Shown here in pieces: positions 12,473 through 21,977 of a stretch of 64,000 nucleotides of DNA (position 1 is its first letter; the number at the start of each line of letters is the position of its first letter). Made by a program: the position numbers and the translations under genes. The stretch lies in assembly GCF_902702775.1 (NCBI RefSeq), contig NZ_LR738724.1, positions 1,054,001-1,118,000 on the forward strand. Reading direction: 5' to 3'. The notes beneath the pieces were generated by a model that did not search any database, was not told the DNA's origin, and saw only the letters and a list, made by a program, of their open reading frames with translations. This stretch comes from Streptococcus suis (GTDB lineage: Bacteria; Bacillota; Bacilli; Lactobacillales; Streptococcaceae).

Positions 12473-13731
12473 TATAAACCTTCGTAAAGTGGGAATAGAT
12501 CTGTCAAAGCACGCACTTCTTGACGGACTTCCTCAAGAGCGGTTTCATTTTCTGCATTTTCAAGTGCTTTGATAGTTAGTTGTGCAACCTTGCGAGCTTC
12601 CTCTACTCCAAAACCGCGAGCGGTAATGGCCGCAGAGCCAATACGGATACCGCTTGTTTTGAATGGTGAGAGTTTTTCGTAAGGAATTGAGTTTTTATTG
12701 AGAGTAATATTTACTTCATCCAAGAGATGCTGAGCAACTTTACCATTTTCAACAACTTTGGTCACGTCAACGAGGAAGAGATGGTTGTCTGTTCCACCTG
12801 TGATGACTTTAAAGTTAGGGTTAGCAAGGAAGACTTCAGCCATGGCCTTGCTATTTTCAATCACTTTTTGAGCATAGTCTTTGAAAGCTGGGTCCAAAAC
12901 TTCTTTGAAAGATACGGCTTTTGCAGCAATAACATGCTCTAATGGACCGCCTTGGATACCTGGGAAAATGGCTGAGTTGATTTTCTTGATGAGCTCTTCA
13001 TCATTGGTCAAAATCAAACCACCACGTGGCCCACGAAGTGTTTTGTGAGTTGTTGTTGTTGTGATATGAGCGTGAGGAACTGGGTTTGGATGGAGACCAG
13101 CAGCTACAAGACCAGCAATATGGGCCATGTCCACCATCAATTTTGCACCAACTGCATCTGCAATTTCACGGAATTTTGCGAAATCAATGGTACGGGCATA
13201 AGCTGAAGCACCTGCTACAATCAATTTTGGTTGCACTTCTTTTGCTTGTTTTAAAATTGCATCGTAATCAAGCAAGCCAGTTTCTTCGTCAACATTGTAA
13301 GCGACAAAGTTATAAGTTTGACCCGAGAAGCTAACGGATGCACCGTGAGTCAAGTGACCACCTGCAGCTAAGTCCATCCCCATAACAGTGTCTCCTGGCT
13401 CAATCAAGGCCATGTAGGCAGCACAATTGGCCTGGCTTCCTGAGTGTGGCTGAACGTTAGCAAATTTTGCACCGAATATTTCTTTAGCACGTTCAATAGC
13501 TAAACTTTCAACTACGTCAACGCATTCCGTACCGCCATAGTAACGACGACCTGGGTAACCTTCTGCGTATTTATTGGTCAAAATAGAACCTTGAGCTGCC
13601 ATAACAGCTTTAGAAACAACGTTTTCAGACGCAATCAATTCGATATTATTTTGTTGGCGTTTTTCTTCAGCTTGGATAGCTTCCCAAACTTCTTTATCAA
13701 ATTCTTTGTAGTTAACTTTGTCAAAAATCAT
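12472..13731 (-). CDS. glyA: Serine hydroxymethyltransferase
   Basis: 419 residues, full length. It interconverts serine and glycine while charging tetrahydrofolate with a methylene group, in the cytosol. The PLP lysine is Lys230 in [15 protein letters not shown]. The substrate-binding ASENVVS (35-41), the [13 protein letters not shown] segment and HSGSQAN (96-102) are intact. An AAGGAG Shine-Dalgarno precedes the ATG. It supplies the one-carbon units used by the thyA and folA products encoded further right. Placed in the prfA-prmC-tsaC operon, as in other streptococci. Confidence 0.98.
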   Translation of the reverse strand: MIFDKVNYKEFDKEVWEAIQAEEKRQQNNIELIASENVVSKAVMAAQGSILTNKYAEGYPGRRYYGGTECVDVVESLAIERAKEIFGAKFANVQPHSGSQANCAAYMALIEPGDTVMGMDLAAGGHLTHGASVSFSGQTYNFVAYNVDEETGLLDYDAILKQAKEVQPKLIVAGASAYARTIDFAKFREIADAVGAKLMVDMAHIAGLVAAGLHPNPVPHAHITTTTTHKTLRGPRGGLILTNDEELIKKINSAIFPGIQGGPLEHVIAAKAVSFKEVLDPAFKDYAQKVIENSKAMAEVFLANPNFKVITGGTDNHLFLVDVTKVVENGKVAQHLLDEVNITLNKNSIPYEKLSPFKTSGIRIGSAAITARGFGVEEARKVAQLTIKALENAENETALEEVRQEVRALTDLFPLYEGL

Positions 13732-13754
13732 GTGCGGTACTCCTTTGTATTGGG

Positions 13755-14186
13755 CTAAATGTGCTTGATAAAACGTTTCTGCATTTTATCGGAGTGATAG
13801 CCATTCTTTTCGTAGAAAAGATGGGCTTGGAGACGACTTTCAGCAGAATTGAGGCGAATAAAATGGTAGCCCTCTTTCTGTGCAATTTGCTCAACGGCTT
13901 TCAGCAGACTTGCTCCAATCCCTTGTCCTTGATGACTAGGCAAAACAGCTAGTCCGAGAATATTGAGGCCTGTATCCGAATAGAGACTTTCATAGACTTG
14001 TGCGTGAATGTAGCCTTGCACTGTGCCACTTATGTCATCTATATAGACCAATAAGATATGCCCCAATGTGCTCGTGCATCTAAAAAACTGTCGCTCAGTT
14101 TGTTCTAATGAACAATCATACCCTAAGGATTGAGCATTGATTTCTCGGATGACTACCAAGTCACCTTTCTCAATGGGACGAATCAT
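13755..14186 (-). CDS. GNAT-family N-acetyltransferase
   Basis: 143 residues with one GNAT fold. The acetyl-CoA binding signature is at about residues 79-97 ([17 protein letters not shown]), and a C-terminal strand-helix reads FYEKNGYHS. It resembles RimI-like or small-molecule acetyltransferases; the substrate is unknown. The start overlaps the tsaC stop by four bases (ATGA type), so it is cotranslated. In this operon position many streptococci carry the same small acetyltransferase. Confidence 0.85.
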   Translation of the reverse strand: MIRPIEKGDLVVIREINAQSLGYDCSLEQTERQFFRCTSTLGHILLVYIDDISGTVQGYIHAQVYESLYSDTGLNILGLAVLPSHQGQGIGASLLKAVEQIAQKEGYHFIRLNSAESRLQAHLFYEKNGYHSDKMQKRFIKHI

Positions 14187-14791
14187 AAAACTACCTCAAA
14201 TTCTATTTCGGGAATGGCTTTCTGAATCTCTTCGCGGCTGATAGCACCTTGGCGTAAAATCCGCGCTTTCTGTCCAGAAAGGTCCAAAATCGTTGAATCA
14301 ATACCTGTTAGAGCTTGGTCATCCTCAATGCCAGGCAAATCAACTGAAAATTGTGCCTGAATGTCCGAAAACTTCTTGCCACTTTCATTTCCTGAAATAT
14401 TGGCGGATGGTCCAATAAGTGGTCCAGTCTCCGAAATCAATCGTAAGGTTTGTTCGTGATTGGGAAGACGAAATCCAACAGTATCCAGTCCAGAATTAAC
14501 CCAAAAAGGAACGTTATCGTTTGCTTTCAGGATAATCGTTAGTGGTCCTGGCATAAATCTATTATACAGTTTCTCCAGAAAAAATGGTGTATTTTGACTG
14601 AAAAAATAGATATCGTTCAGATTTGAGACATTTAAGTTCATTGCCTTATCCCTCGGACGCTGTTTCAACTGATAGACACGATTGACTGCATCTTCATTCA
14701 AGGCTTGGGCAAAAAGCCCATAGACTGTTTCAGTTGGAAGGATAACAGCACCACCATTTTCAAGAATTGTTCGGAGTTTATCCATTGTCAT
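14183..14791 (-). CDS. tsaC: L-threonylcarbamoyladenylate synthase (TsaC/YrdC type)
   Basis: 202 residues with a YrdC domain only, lacking the C-terminal Sua5 domain, so the TsaC form. Visible motifs are PTETVYGL (about 20-27), the KQRPRDKAMN substrate loop (43-52) and GPSANISG. It makes threonylcarbamoyl-AMP from Thr, bicarbonate and ATP, the first step of t6A37 modification of ANN-reading tRNAs. It overlaps prmC by 14 bases. Confidence 0.92.
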   Translation of the reverse strand: MTMDKLRTILENGGAVILPTETVYGLFAQALNEDAVNRVYQLKQRPRDKAMNLNVSNLNDIYFFSQNTPFFLEKLYNRFMPGPLTIILKANDNVPFWVNSGLDTVGFRLPNHEQTLRLISETGPLIGPSANISGNESGKKFSDIQAQFSVDLPGIEDDQALTGIDSTILDLSGQKARILRQGAISREEIQKAIPEIEFEVVL

Positions 14792-15611
14792 CCGCTACGA
14801 CCTTTCTATCTTGACCAAATTGGTCTTTGAGGACTCGAATTCGCTTTTTTGGAAAATGCAGAGCAAGTAAGTCGGTTAGGTCTTGCCCTTGCTTGTAGCC
14901 AATTTCAAAGTAGAGTTTTCCATTCTCCTTCAAAAATGTCCCTGCTTGCTCCGCAATTTGTCTATAAATAGCCAGTCCATCTTCTTCCGCAAATAAGGCC
15001 AGATGTGGCTCAGAAGTCAATACATTGAGTCCAACTTCATCTGTGTCATCTGGTGAGATGTAGGGCGGATTGGAAACAATGATGTCAAAATGCCCTGTCA
15101 CTGCTTGCAAGACATCCGATTCTAGAAAGTGAACAGAGACTTGGTTGGTTCTTGCATTTTCCTGAGCCACTGCTAGGGCATCCTTTGAAATATCAACCGC
15201 AACCACCTCCCAATCAGGTCTAGCTTTTGCAAGGGAAATAGCTATGGCACCGCTTCCTGTACCGATGTCTAAGATGCGCAAACCTGCTCCGCTATTTTCC
15301 TGCAAAATCAAATCAACTAATTCTTCCGTTTCAGGTCTTGGAATCAAGACTCGCTCATCCACTGCAAACTCCAAGCCATGAAAATCTGCCCTGCCGATAA
15401 TGTACTGAGCAGGTCGATGTTGGGAAAGTTGCTGAAAAATCGCATTAATCTCTTCTTTGTCAGTCGGTGTAACTTCCTGACGGAGCAGGAGGAGAAATTC
15501 CGTAAAGTTCAGTCCCTTTAAGCCACGAAAGGTGAAGGACAGGGATTCTGCCTCTTCACCGATTGCGACTAATTGTTCTTCGTATGCTGCAAATAATTGA
15601 GCGTAATTCAT
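14778..15611 (-). CDS. prmC: Release-factor glutamine methyltransferase PrmC (HemK)
   Basis: 277 residues. An N-terminal helical domain precedes a class I SAM methyltransferase fold with DIGTGSGAIAI (SAM binding) and the catalytic NPPYIS motif (about 180-185). It methylates the Gln of the GGQ loop in release factors. Its target, encoded by prfA, is the gene just upstream, with stop and start sharing one base, so enzyme and substrate are translationally linked. Confidence 0.97.
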   Translation of the reverse strand: MNYAQLFAAYEEQLVAIGEEAESLSFTFRGLKGLNFTEFLLLLRQEVTPTDKEEINAIFQQLSQHRPAQYIIGRADFHGLEFAVDERVLIPRPETEELVDLILQENSGAGLRILDIGTGSGAIAISLAKARPDWEVVAVDISKDALAVAQENARTNQVSVHFLESDVLQAVTGHFDIIVSNPPYISPDDTDEVGLNVLTSEPHLALFAEEDGLAIYRQIAEQAGTFLKENGKLYFEIGYKQGQDLTDLLALHFPKKRIRVLKDQFGQDRKVVADDNG

Positions 15612-16690
15612 TATTTGTTTAGCTCTTCTAGTTTTTGCGTTTGATCGTAAAGTACAAGAGCATCTACGACTTCGTCCATCTTACCTGACAAGATAGTATC
15701 CAGCTTTTGCAAGGTCAAGCCGATACGGTGGTCTGTCACACGGTTTTGTGGGAAGTTGTAAGTACGGATACGCTCTGAACGGTCACCAGTACCAATGGTT
15801 GATTTACGCTCTGCATCCTGCTCATCTTGGGCAATCTGTGCAAAGTGGTCCGCAACACGGGCACGGATGATCTTCATGGCCTTTTCACGGTTTTTCTGCT
15901 GGGTCCGTTCTTCCTGCATCTCTACCTTGATGTTGGTTGGCAAGTGAACGATACGCACGGCAGTTGCAACCTTGTTGACGTTCTGTCCACCAGCACCAGA
16001 TGCGTGGTAAATATCGACACGAAGATCTTTTGGATCGATGTCGTATTCCACTTCTTCAACTTCTGGCATGATGAGAACGGTTGCTGTTGAGGTGTGGACA
16101 CGACCTTGGCTTTCTGTCACAGGGACACGTTGGACACGGTGAGCTCCTGATTCATACTTGAGTTTTGAATAAACGGATTGACCAGAGACCATGGCAACCA
16201 CTTCCTTGATACCGCCGACACCATTGTAAGAAGCCTCCATGACTTCAAAACGCCAGCCTTGACCTTCTGCATACTTTTGATACATGGTCAAAAGGTCTCC
16301 AGCAAATAGGGCAGCTTCATCACCACCTGCAGCACCACGGATTTCCAAGATGATGTTTTTGTCATCGTTAGGGTCTTTTGGTAAAAGAAGGATTTTCAGC
16401 TTTTCTTCGTAAGCCTCTTTGTCAGCTTTAGCTTGTTTGAGTTCTTCCTTAGCCATTTCCTCCAAATCAGCATCACCAGAAGATTCTTTAATCATCTCTT
16501 CTGCATCGACAATGTTTTGAAGTACAGTCTTATATTCGCGGTAGGCTGTTACTGTATCACGAGTTGCAGCCTCTTCCTTAGACAACTCCATAAAACGCTT
16601 GGTATCGCTGACCACATCAGGGTCAGACAACAATTCACCAAGTTCCTCATAGCGGTCCTCCACCGCCTGTAATTGATCGTAGATGTTCAT
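15611..16690 (-). CDS. prfA: Peptide chain release factor 1
   Basis: 359 residues, full length. The peptidyl-hydrolysing GGQ is at 234-236 in [12 protein letters not shown], and the RF1 codon-recognition segment is present upstream. It terminates translation at UAA and UAG. No Shine-Dalgarno is visible upstream of the ATG: CTTATAATT directly precedes it and resembles a -10 box, so the exact transcript start is unclear. A hairpin-forming repeat lies immediately upstream (16704-16800). First gene of the operon running to pmp23. Confidence 0.97.
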   Translation of the reverse strand: MNIYDQLQAVEDRYEELGELLSDPDVVSDTKRFMELSKEEAATRDTVTAYREYKTVLQNIVDAEEMIKESSGDADLEEMAKEELKQAKADKEAYEEKLKILLLPKDPNDDKNIILEIRGAAGGDEAALFAGDLLTMYQKYAEGQGWRFEVMEASYNGVGGIKEVVAMVSGQSVYSKLKYESGAHRVQRVPVTESQGRVHTSTATVLIMPEVEEVEYDIDPKDLRVDIYHASGAGGQNVNKVATAVRIVHLPTNIKVEMQEERTQQKNREKAMKIIRARVADHFAQIAQDEQDAERKSTIGTGDRSERIRTYNFPQNRVTDHRIGLTLQKLDTILSGKMDEVVDALVLYDQTQKLEELNK

Positions 16691-16703
16691 AATTATAAGA
16701 TAT

Positions 16704-16800
16704 TAAGGGCGTTAAACGAACAAAGCAAAAATAGGAGTTTTGACGAAGGACGAAAGCGTCCTAGGAAAAACTATCTTTTTTGCACAGTTCGTAGCCCGTA
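16704..16800. repeat. Hairpin-forming intergenic repeat candidate
   Basis: A long imperfect inverted repeat. GGGCGTTAAACGAAC...GCAAAAATAG on the left pairs with CTATCTTTTTTGCACAGTTCG...GCCC on the right, and an inner perfect hairpin AGGACG-AAAG-CGTCCT (16747-16762) sits at the tip. A second, weaker hairpin (GAACAC...GTGTTC) lies at about 16827-16860. On the minus strand the unit AGAAAGGAA-TGAA-ACG--CTAC occurs twice (near 16870 and 16810). It resembles the dispersed repeat elements of streptococci, but no second full copy lies in this window. Confidence 0.5.
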
Positions 16801-16862
16801 TTCAATTCCTTTCTAGATATTTGACCGAACACACTTCCAGTTAGCTTGTAGGGCGTGTTCAT
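16761..16862 (-). CDS. Candidate 33-residue ORF inside the tdk-prfA gap
   Basis: ATG at 16862, preceded by AGAAAGGAA, runs 33 codons to a TAG at 16761. The product starts MNTPYKLTGSVF and contains an internal echo of its own start (KELNTGYEL). It may be a by-product of the repeat rather than a gene. No family recognised. Confidence 0.15.
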   Translation of the reverse strand: MNTPYKLTGSVFGQISRKELNTGYELCKKDSFS

Positions 16863-16969
16863 TTCCTTTCTGTAATATGTAGGTCATGAAAATTGGCACA
16901 GAGTCATAGGCAAATTCAGTTCTATACAGATGCTCAGTTTACAGCCGCTTCTCATTTCATTTTCAAAAA

Positions 16970-17551
16970 TTAGGGTAAATCTTTAATTTCTGGTGAAAAA
17001 TAATGTTTGCGACAGACAGGAATGTAGGTTTCATTGCCACCAATTTGGATTTGTTCTCCTTCATAAGTAGGTTTTCCATCCTGCGTTCTCAAAACCATTG
17101 TCGCTTTTTTAGAACAATATTGACAGATTGTTTTGATTTCATCTAATTTATCAGCCAATAAGAGCAAATGTTGGGAACCTTCAAACAGTTCATTTCGGAA
17201 ATCATTTTTAAGACCGAAAGCCATAACGGGTACATCTAATTCATCGACTACGCGAGCAAGTGCGTAGACATGATGACGTCGAAGAAATTGTGCTTCATCA
17301 ATGAGAACACAGTAAGGACGCGGTTCCATTTTTTCAATAAAACCAAAGATATCCATATCATCGTCAATCGCCACTGCATCTCTTCTCATGCCTATACGAC
17401 TGGATACAACACCAAAGGCATCACGAGTATCAAGTGCAGATGTCATGATAACAACAGGTTTTCCTTGTTCTTCATAGTTGTGGGCAACCTTCAAAATCTC
17501 AATGGTTTTTCCTGAGTTCATTGTCCCATATTTATAATATAATTGAGCCAC
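16970..17551 (-). CDS. tdk: Thymidine kinase
   Basis: 193 residues. P-loop GTMNSGKT at 9-16, catalytic Glu86 in VLIDEAQF, and the lasso-domain zinc ligands Cys143, Cys146, Cys180 and His183. It phosphorylates thymidine to dTMP, a salvage route parallel to thyA. The start is GTG (17551), about 7 bases after a GGAAAGAG. Monocistronic, upstream of and in the same direction as prfA. Confidence 0.95.
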   Translation of the reverse strand: MAQLYYKYGTMNSGKTIEILKVAHNYEEQGKPVVIMTSALDTRDAFGVVSSRIGMRRDAVAIDDDMDIFGFIEKMEPRPYCVLIDEAQFLRRHHVYALARVVDELDVPVMAFGLKNDFRNELFEGSQHLLLLADKLDEIKTICQYCSKKATMVLRTQDGKPTYEGEQIQIGGNETYIPVCRKHYFSPEIKDLP

Positions 17552-17612
17552 TTTTCTCTTTCCAATCTTAAATTTTCACTCCTTCCATTTTATCATAAAA
17601 TAGTCCTTATGG

Positions 17613-17645
17613 AAATAGAAAAACAAGCCCGTTTTGAGCTTGTTT
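17613..17645 (-). terminator. Terminator of the small membrane protein gene
   Basis: AAACAAGC/GCTTGTTT stem (17621-17628 and 17638-17645) followed on the minus strand by TTCTATTT, just after the stop at 17650. Confidence 0.75.
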
Positions 17646-17649
17646 GATA

Positions 17650-17874
17650 TTAAGACCAGGGGAATGATAAGAAATTTCCGACACACTCAAAAATGATTTT
17701 AGCTGCCGTTGGTTTCCACTTGTAGAGCATAACGCAACCATATATTAGGCTGTAAAAAGAAAATGCAAGAAACAAAGGTCCTTCCCAGATACTCTTGGCA
17801 AAAACAGTTGCTACTAGATACAAACATAATCCAGCGAGTAGGAACGATAAAATCATACGGTATTTATAGGCCAT
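17650..17874 (-). CDS. Small two-helix membrane protein
   Basis: 74 residues. Two hydrophobic segments (about 8-28 and 33-52) and a short C-terminal tail suggest a two-pass inner-membrane protein. A strong AAGGAGG seven bases upstream fixes the ATG at 17874 rather than the longer upstream frame, which runs through the promoter. It has its own consensus promoter and terminator. I do not recognise its family with certainty and assign no function. Confidence 0.7.
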   Translation of the reverse strand: MAYKYRMILSFLLAGLCLYLVATVFAKSIWEGPLFLAFSFYSLIYGCVMLYKWKPTAAKIIFECVGNFLSFPWS

Positions 17875-17896
17875 GAGTAATCCCTCCTTTAAGGAT

Positions 17897-17925
17897 AGTA
17901 TAGCAAACGATGTAAACGCTGTCAA
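17897..17925 (-). promoter_or_regulatory. Consensus promoter of the small membrane protein
   Basis: TTGACA (17920-17925), 17-base spacer, TATACT (17897-17902) on the minus strand. Confidence 0.85.
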
Positions 17926-17933
17926 TGTTTTTC

Positions 17934-19247
17934 TTACTCACACCCAACTCCATCTCCATCACGGTCTAAATGACTACCGTAACCTGGTTCACCACGATAG
18001 ATTGGTGCAGCTCCTGCTTGTCTAACTGCCTTACAATTTGGATAATATGTGTTTTGAGATGGTGTAGCAGCAAATTGCTGAACTTGGCTTTGTGCTTCTG
18101 CTTCTGCAACTTTTTGCGCTTCGGCGGCGAGACGTTCCTCCTCCTCTTTACGTGCTTTCTCAGCAATAGCTTTTTCAGCATTCCAATATTTGATAATGAC
18201 TTTGCTATCTTTTTTGATGACCTTATCATTCATCTCGTTAAAAGATTTTCCATCAATCTCGACCGCAATGATTTGTCCATTTTTAGCAATTTCATTGGTC
18301 TCTGTTGCTACTTCAGATACTTGAGAAAAACCACCGTCAGTAAACAATTTTTTAGTATCTGCAGCTGTTTTTGTTGAAATGGATGATGGCAGTTCAGCGA
18401 AGCTAGAGAAATCGTAGTAGGTGATTACAATGGGGGTTGATTTTTTGCTGATAATCTCCTGTTTGGTGGGCAACTGAAGCTCTGCGCCACCTAGACTAAT
18501 TTTTTGAATTTTTTCGTGCTTTGCTTTATCCTTGTCCGCAACAGCAGTCCACTTGATGTCTGTAAATCCTGCTGTTTTTAGCTGTTTTTCGAGCTCTGGT
18601 TTTGTTTTATCCTCTGCTAGATTTTCTGGTAGTTTGATGTTATCTTTGCTAACGTCAAAATAGGTTAATGTAACAGGGAGACTAGTAGAGTAAAAATGAT
18701 TGGATTGATAGGTGTGATTTCCGATTTGAAGGCGATCAATTTTATCTTTTTTGTCCGCATTGCCTTCTTCTACTAGCAGAACAGGAGTTAGTTCGATTTG
18801 CATAAAACCTGAATCTTTCAGCTCTTTCTCGACATCTGCTAAATTTTTAGAAGCTGGTAGGTTGAATTCAACGGCATCTTTTTTGGGAACATGGTAGGAG
18901 ATTGTAATTGGGATGTTTTTTAAAGCACGTCCTTCCTTCCAATCTTCTCCGTCAACAGAGACGAGTTCGACAAGATTGCTTTCACCTATTTTTCCAAATT
19001 CTAAATCAGTGATTTCCACCCCCTGAATATTTTTAAAACCTGCTTCCTGAAGATGTTTTACGACTGTTACATACTGTTGTCCATAAAGGTCATCTTTTTT
19101 TGGAAGTTCAGCAGTCATTAATTGTGAACCGATAAATGTTGTAAGTAGGACGCCGCCAGTTATTCCTGCTGTTTTCCGATTAAGAAACTTTCTAGATTTT
19201 TTAATTGACGTTTCGCTAACTATCTGAGTTACTTTTTTCTTAAACAT
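17934..19247 (-). CDS. Surface protein with PASTA-like repeats and Excalibur domain
   Basis: 437 residues. A cytoplasmic basic N-terminus (about 1-28) is followed by one membrane segment (about 29-46). Then come four repeats of about 75-80 residues, each with a VEKELKDSGF- or LEKQLKTAGF-like helix and a strand ending VTITYxD, which looks like a PASTA-like or DUF layout. An Ala/Glu-rich coiled coil (about 345-390) follows, and the protein ends in an Excalibur motif (YYPNCKAVRQAGAAPIYRG, then DRDGDGVGCE). Excalibur domains bind calcium through DxDxDG; PASTA-like repeats suggest peptidoglycan contact. A wall-associated role is inferred. Confidence 0.75.
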   Translation of the reverse strand: MFKKKVTQIVSETSIKKSRKFLNRKTAGITGGVLLTTFIGSQLMTAELPKKDDLYGQQYVTVVKHLQEAGFKNIQGVEITDLEFGKIGESNLVELVSVDGEDWKEGRALKNIPITISYHVPKKDAVEFNLPASKNLADVEKELKDSGFMQIELTPVLLVEEGNADKKDKIDRLQIGNHTYQSNHFYSTSLPVTLTYFDVSKDNIKLPENLAEDKTKPELEKQLKTAGFTDIKWTAVADKDKAKHEKIQKISLGGAELQLPTKQEIISKKSTPIVITYYDFSSFAELPSSISTKTAADTKKLFTDGGFSQVSEVATETNEIAKNGQIIAVEIDGKSFNEMNDKVIKKDSKVIIKYWNAEKAIAEKARKEEEERLAAEAQKVAEAEAQSQVQQFAATPSQNTYYPNCKAVRQAGAAPIYRGEPGYGSHLDRDGDGVGCE

Positions 19248-19279
19248 AAATCATTCTCCTTATTGTTTATTGCGATATT

Positions 19280-19309
19280 ATTATAACAAAATATAAATAT
19301 ATTTTGCAA
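19280..19309 (-). promoter_or_regulatory. Promoter of the Excalibur protein gene
   Basis: TTGCAA (19304-19309), 18-base spacer, TATAAT (19280-19285) on the minus strand, divergent from the tautomerase promoter. Confidence 0.65.
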
Positions 19310-19327
19310 TATCTTATGAAAATATCC

Positions 19328-19356
19328 TTGGAGAATCATAAAAACTATGGTACAAT
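19328..19356 (+). promoter_or_regulatory. Promoter of the tautomerase gene
   Basis: TTGGAG (19328-19333), 17-base spacer ending in TGG, TACAAT (19351-19356): an extended -10 promoter. Confidence 0.75.
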
Positions 19357-19381
19357 AAACGAAAAATAGAGGAGGAAATAT

Positions 19382-19564
19382 ATGCCATTTGTACGTATTG
19401 ATTTGTTTGAAGGACGCACAGAAGAACAAAAGATTGCCTTAGCACGTGAAGTTACCGAAGTTGTATCTCGTAATACTAATGCGCCCAAAGAAGCCATTCA
19501 TGTCTTCATCAATGATATGCCTGAAGGGACTTACTACCCACAAGGTGAAATGAAACGAAAATAA
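19382..19564 (+). CDS. 4-oxalocrotonate tautomerase family protein
   Basis: 60 residues, the standard length for this hexameric family. Pro2, the catalytic N-terminal proline after Met removal, is present (MPFVRIDLFEGR), as is Arg11/12, and the C-terminal segment reads DMPEGTYYPQGE. Members tautomerise 2-hydroxymuconate-like enols, but most streptococcal copies have no known substrate. GGAGG precedes the ATG. Single gene between its promoter and a bidirectional terminator. Confidence 0.9.
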   Translation: MPFVRIDLFEGRTEEQKIALAREVTEVVSRNTNAPKEAIHVFINDMPEGTYYPQGEMKRK

Positions 19565-19566
19565 GA

Positions 19567-19604
19567 GAAAACACTCTTGCAAGAAAATGCAGGAGTGTTT
19601 CTTT
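19567..19604. terminator. Bidirectional terminator between tautomerase gene and lepA
   Basis: AAACACTCTTGCA/TGCAGGAGTGTTT (19569-19581 and 19588-19600, one mismatch), loop AGAAAA, A-rich left flank and T-rich right flank. It serves both converging genes. Confidence 0.85.
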
Positions 19605-19613
19605 GTATCAAGT

Positions 19614-21446
19614 TTATTTCTTATCGTCTTCATCCATGCTGAGAACGCTGAGGAAGGCTTCTTGTGGAACTTCGACAGATCCGATGGCCTTCATCCGTTT
19701 TTTACCAGCTTTTTGTTTTTCTAGGAGTTTGCGTTTACGGGAAACGTCACCACCATAACACTTGGCCAAAACGTTCTTCCGAAGAGCCTTGATGTCGCTA
19801 CGGGCAACAATTTTCTGACCGATAGCTGCTTGTATTGGTACTTCAAACTGTTGACGCGGAATGATTTTCTTGAGTTTGTCCACGATAATTTTCCCACGTT
19901 CGTAGGCAAATTCCTTGTGGACGATAAAGCTGAGGGCATCGACCTTGTCACCATTGAGGAGAATATCCATTTTCACCAACTTGGATGAACGGTATTCAGA
20001 AATCTCATAGTCGAAGCTGGCATAACCACGAGTGGATGACTTAAGCTTATCAAAGAAGTCAAAAACAATCTCCGCCAGTGGAATTTGGTAGATGACATTG
20101 ACACGATTATCATCGATGTAATCCATAGTCACAAAGTCACCGCGTTTGCGTTGGGCCAATTCCATGACTGCACCGACGTATTCCTGTGGTACCATGATTT
20201 GTGCCTTAACGTAAGGCTCTTCGATAGTGGCAATCTTTGTTGGGTCTGGGAATTCGGATGGGTTGGCTACATCAATCATTTCACCGTCCGTCATGTTGAC
20301 ATGGTAAACCACCGATGGTGCTGTCATGATGAGGTCAATGTTAAACTCACGCTCAATCCGTTCTTGAATAACATCCATGTGCAAGAGGCCCAAGAAGCCA
20401 CAACGGAAACCAAAGCCGAGGGCCTGTGATGTTTCAGGTTCGAACTGCAAGCTGGCATCGTTGAGCTGGAGCTTTTCCAAGGCTTCACGGAGGTCATTGT
20501 ACTTGTTGGAATCGATTGGATAGATACCTGCAAAGACCATTGGGTTCATCTGCTTGTAGCCCGCTAGTGGCTCGCTAGCAGGATTTTCTGCCAAAGTTAC
20601 CGTATCACCGACACGGGTGTCGGCAACCGTCTTGATAGAGGCTGCGATATAGCCAACATCTCCAACTGCTAGGAAATCACGACCAATGGCTTTTGGTGTG
20701 AAAATTCCGACTTCTGTTACATCAAAAGTCTTGCCGTTGCTCATCATCTGGATGGTATCACCTGGCTTCACGACACCATTGACGATACGAACTTGGAGGA
20801 TAACCCCACGATAAGGGTCATAGACAGAGTCAAAAATCAATGCTTGCAAAGGAGCTTCGACATCACCAGTCGGTGCTGGAACCTTCTCCACGATCTGTTC
20901 CAAGATTTCCTCGATACCAATACCAGCCTTGGCTGATGTCGGTACTGCTTCTGAAGCATCCAAACCAATCACATCTTCGATTTCCTGACGAACACGCTCT
21001 GGGTCTGCTGCTGGCAGGTCAATCTTGTTAATGATTGGCAAGATTTCCAAATCATTGTCCAAGGCTAGATAAACGTTAGCCAAGGTCTGTGCTTCAATCC
21101 CTTGAGCAGCATCCACCACCAGAATCGCACCCTCACAGGCCGCAAGAGAACGTGATACTTCATAGGTAAAGTCCACGTGTCCTGGTGTGTCAATCAAGTG
21201 GAAAATATAAGTCTCTCCATCTTTAGCTGTATAGTTGAGTTCGATAGCATTCAGTTTAATAGTGATACCACGCTCACGCTCCAAATCCATACTATCAAGC
21301 AACTGGGCCTGCATTTCACGGCTGGAAACTGTTTCTGTCTTCTCAAGAATACGGTCAGCCAAGGTTGATTTACCATGGTCGATGTGGGCAATAATGGAGA
21401 AATTACGAATTTTCTCCTGTCGTTTTTTCAAATCTTCTAAATTCAT
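19614..21446 (-). CDS. lepA: Elongation factor 4 (LepA)
   Basis: 610 residues. Translational GTPase: G1 AHIDHGKST (20-28), G3 DTPGHVDF and G4 NKID, then EF-G-like domains II, III and V and the LepA-specific C-terminal domain ([18 protein letters not shown]). It acts on stalled or mispositioned ribosomes. AGAGGAAG precedes the ATG. An extended -10 box lies at 21477-21485, and the gene ends at the shared terminator. Confidence 0.97.
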   Translation of the reverse strand: MNLEDLKKRQEKIRNFSIIAHIDHGKSTLADRILEKTETVSSREMQAQLLDSMDLERERGITIKLNAIELNYTAKDGETYIFHLIDTPGHVDFTYEVSRSLAACEGAILVVDAAQGIEAQTLANVYLALDNDLEILPIINKIDLPAADPERVRQEIEDVIGLDASEAVPTSAKAGIGIEEILEQIVEKVPAPTGDVEAPLQALIFDSVYDPYRGVILQVRIVNGVVKPGDTIQMMSNGKTFDVTEVGIFTPKAIGRDFLAVGDVGYIAASIKTVADTRVGDTVTLAENPASEPLAGYKQMNPMVFAGIYPIDSNKYNDLREALEKLQLNDASLQFEPETSQALGFGFRCGFLGLLHMDVIQERIEREFNIDLIMTAPSVVYHVNMTDGEMIDVANPSEFPDPTKIATIEEPYVKAQIMVPQEYVGAVMELAQRKRGDFVTMDYIDDNRVNVIYQIPLAEIVFDFFDKLKSSTRGYASFDYEISEYRSSKLVKMDILLNGDKVDALSFIVHKEFAYERGKIIVDKLKKIIPRQQFEVPIQAAIGQKIVARSDIKALRKNVLAKCYGGDVSRKRKLLEKQKAGKKRMKAIGSVEVPQEAFLSVLSMDEDDKK

Positions 21447-21476
21447 GTTTCTTCCTCTACAAGGGTATTACTCCTC

Positions 21477-21485
21477 ATTATATCA
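21477..21485 (-). promoter_or_regulatory. Extended -10 element of lepA
   Basis: TGATATAAT on the minus strand, about 30 bases before the lepA ATG. No good -35 was seen. Confidence 0.55.
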
Positions 21486-21504
21486 GATTTAGTGATAATT
21501 TTCC

Positions 21505-21533
21505 ATAAGAAAAACACCTAGAAAACTAGGTGT
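21505..21533 (-). terminator. Terminator after ndk
   Basis: ACACCTAG/CTAGGTGT (21514-21521 and 21526-21533), loop of four, followed on the minus strand by TTTTTCTT. Confidence 0.85.
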
Positions 21534-21541
21534 CTGCTCTG

Positions 21542-21955
21542 CTATTTTCCCAGCCAAAGACCGATCTCGCGTTCGGCTGCTTCTGCACTATCTGAGCCAT
21601 GAACGACATTTGCCACAATTCCCTCAACGGGCGCTGTCGCAAATTCTCCACGAATAGTCCCAGGTCGGGCGTTTACTGGATTGGTAGCTCCCATCATATC
21701 TCGCCAAGATTTGATAACTTCTGGCCCTTCTATAATGCCAGCTATCATCGGCCCGCTCGTCATATATTGTACTAATTGCGGGAAGAAAGGTTTATCTGTC
21801 AAATGATCATAATGTTGACTGATTAGCTCTTCTGTCGCTGTAACCATTTTTAAATCTTGGATTTGAAATCCCCTGCGTTCGATACGTGAAAGAATTTGTC
21901 CCGCAAGTCCACGCTTAAGAGCATCTGGTTTGATGATGATGAAAGTACGTTCCAT
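21542..21955 (-). CDS. ndk: Nucleoside-diphosphate kinase
   Basis: 137 residues. The catalytic His lies in the conserved NVVHGSDS motif (about 118-125). The N-terminal TFIIIKPDA and the GATNPVNARPGTIRG segment are intact. It balances NTP and dNTP pools by phosphate transfer. AGGAGA precedes the ATG. It follows ysxC by 22 bases in the same direction. Confidence 0.95.
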   Translation of the reverse strand: MERTFIIIKPDALKRGLAGQILSRIERRGFQIQDLKMVTATEELISQHYDHLTDKPFFPQLVQYMTSGPMIAGIIEGPEVIKSWRDMMGATNPVNARPGTIRGEFATAPVEGIVANVVHGSDSAEAAEREIGLWLGK

Positions 21956-21977
21956 GATTTTTCTCCTGAACTGTTTA

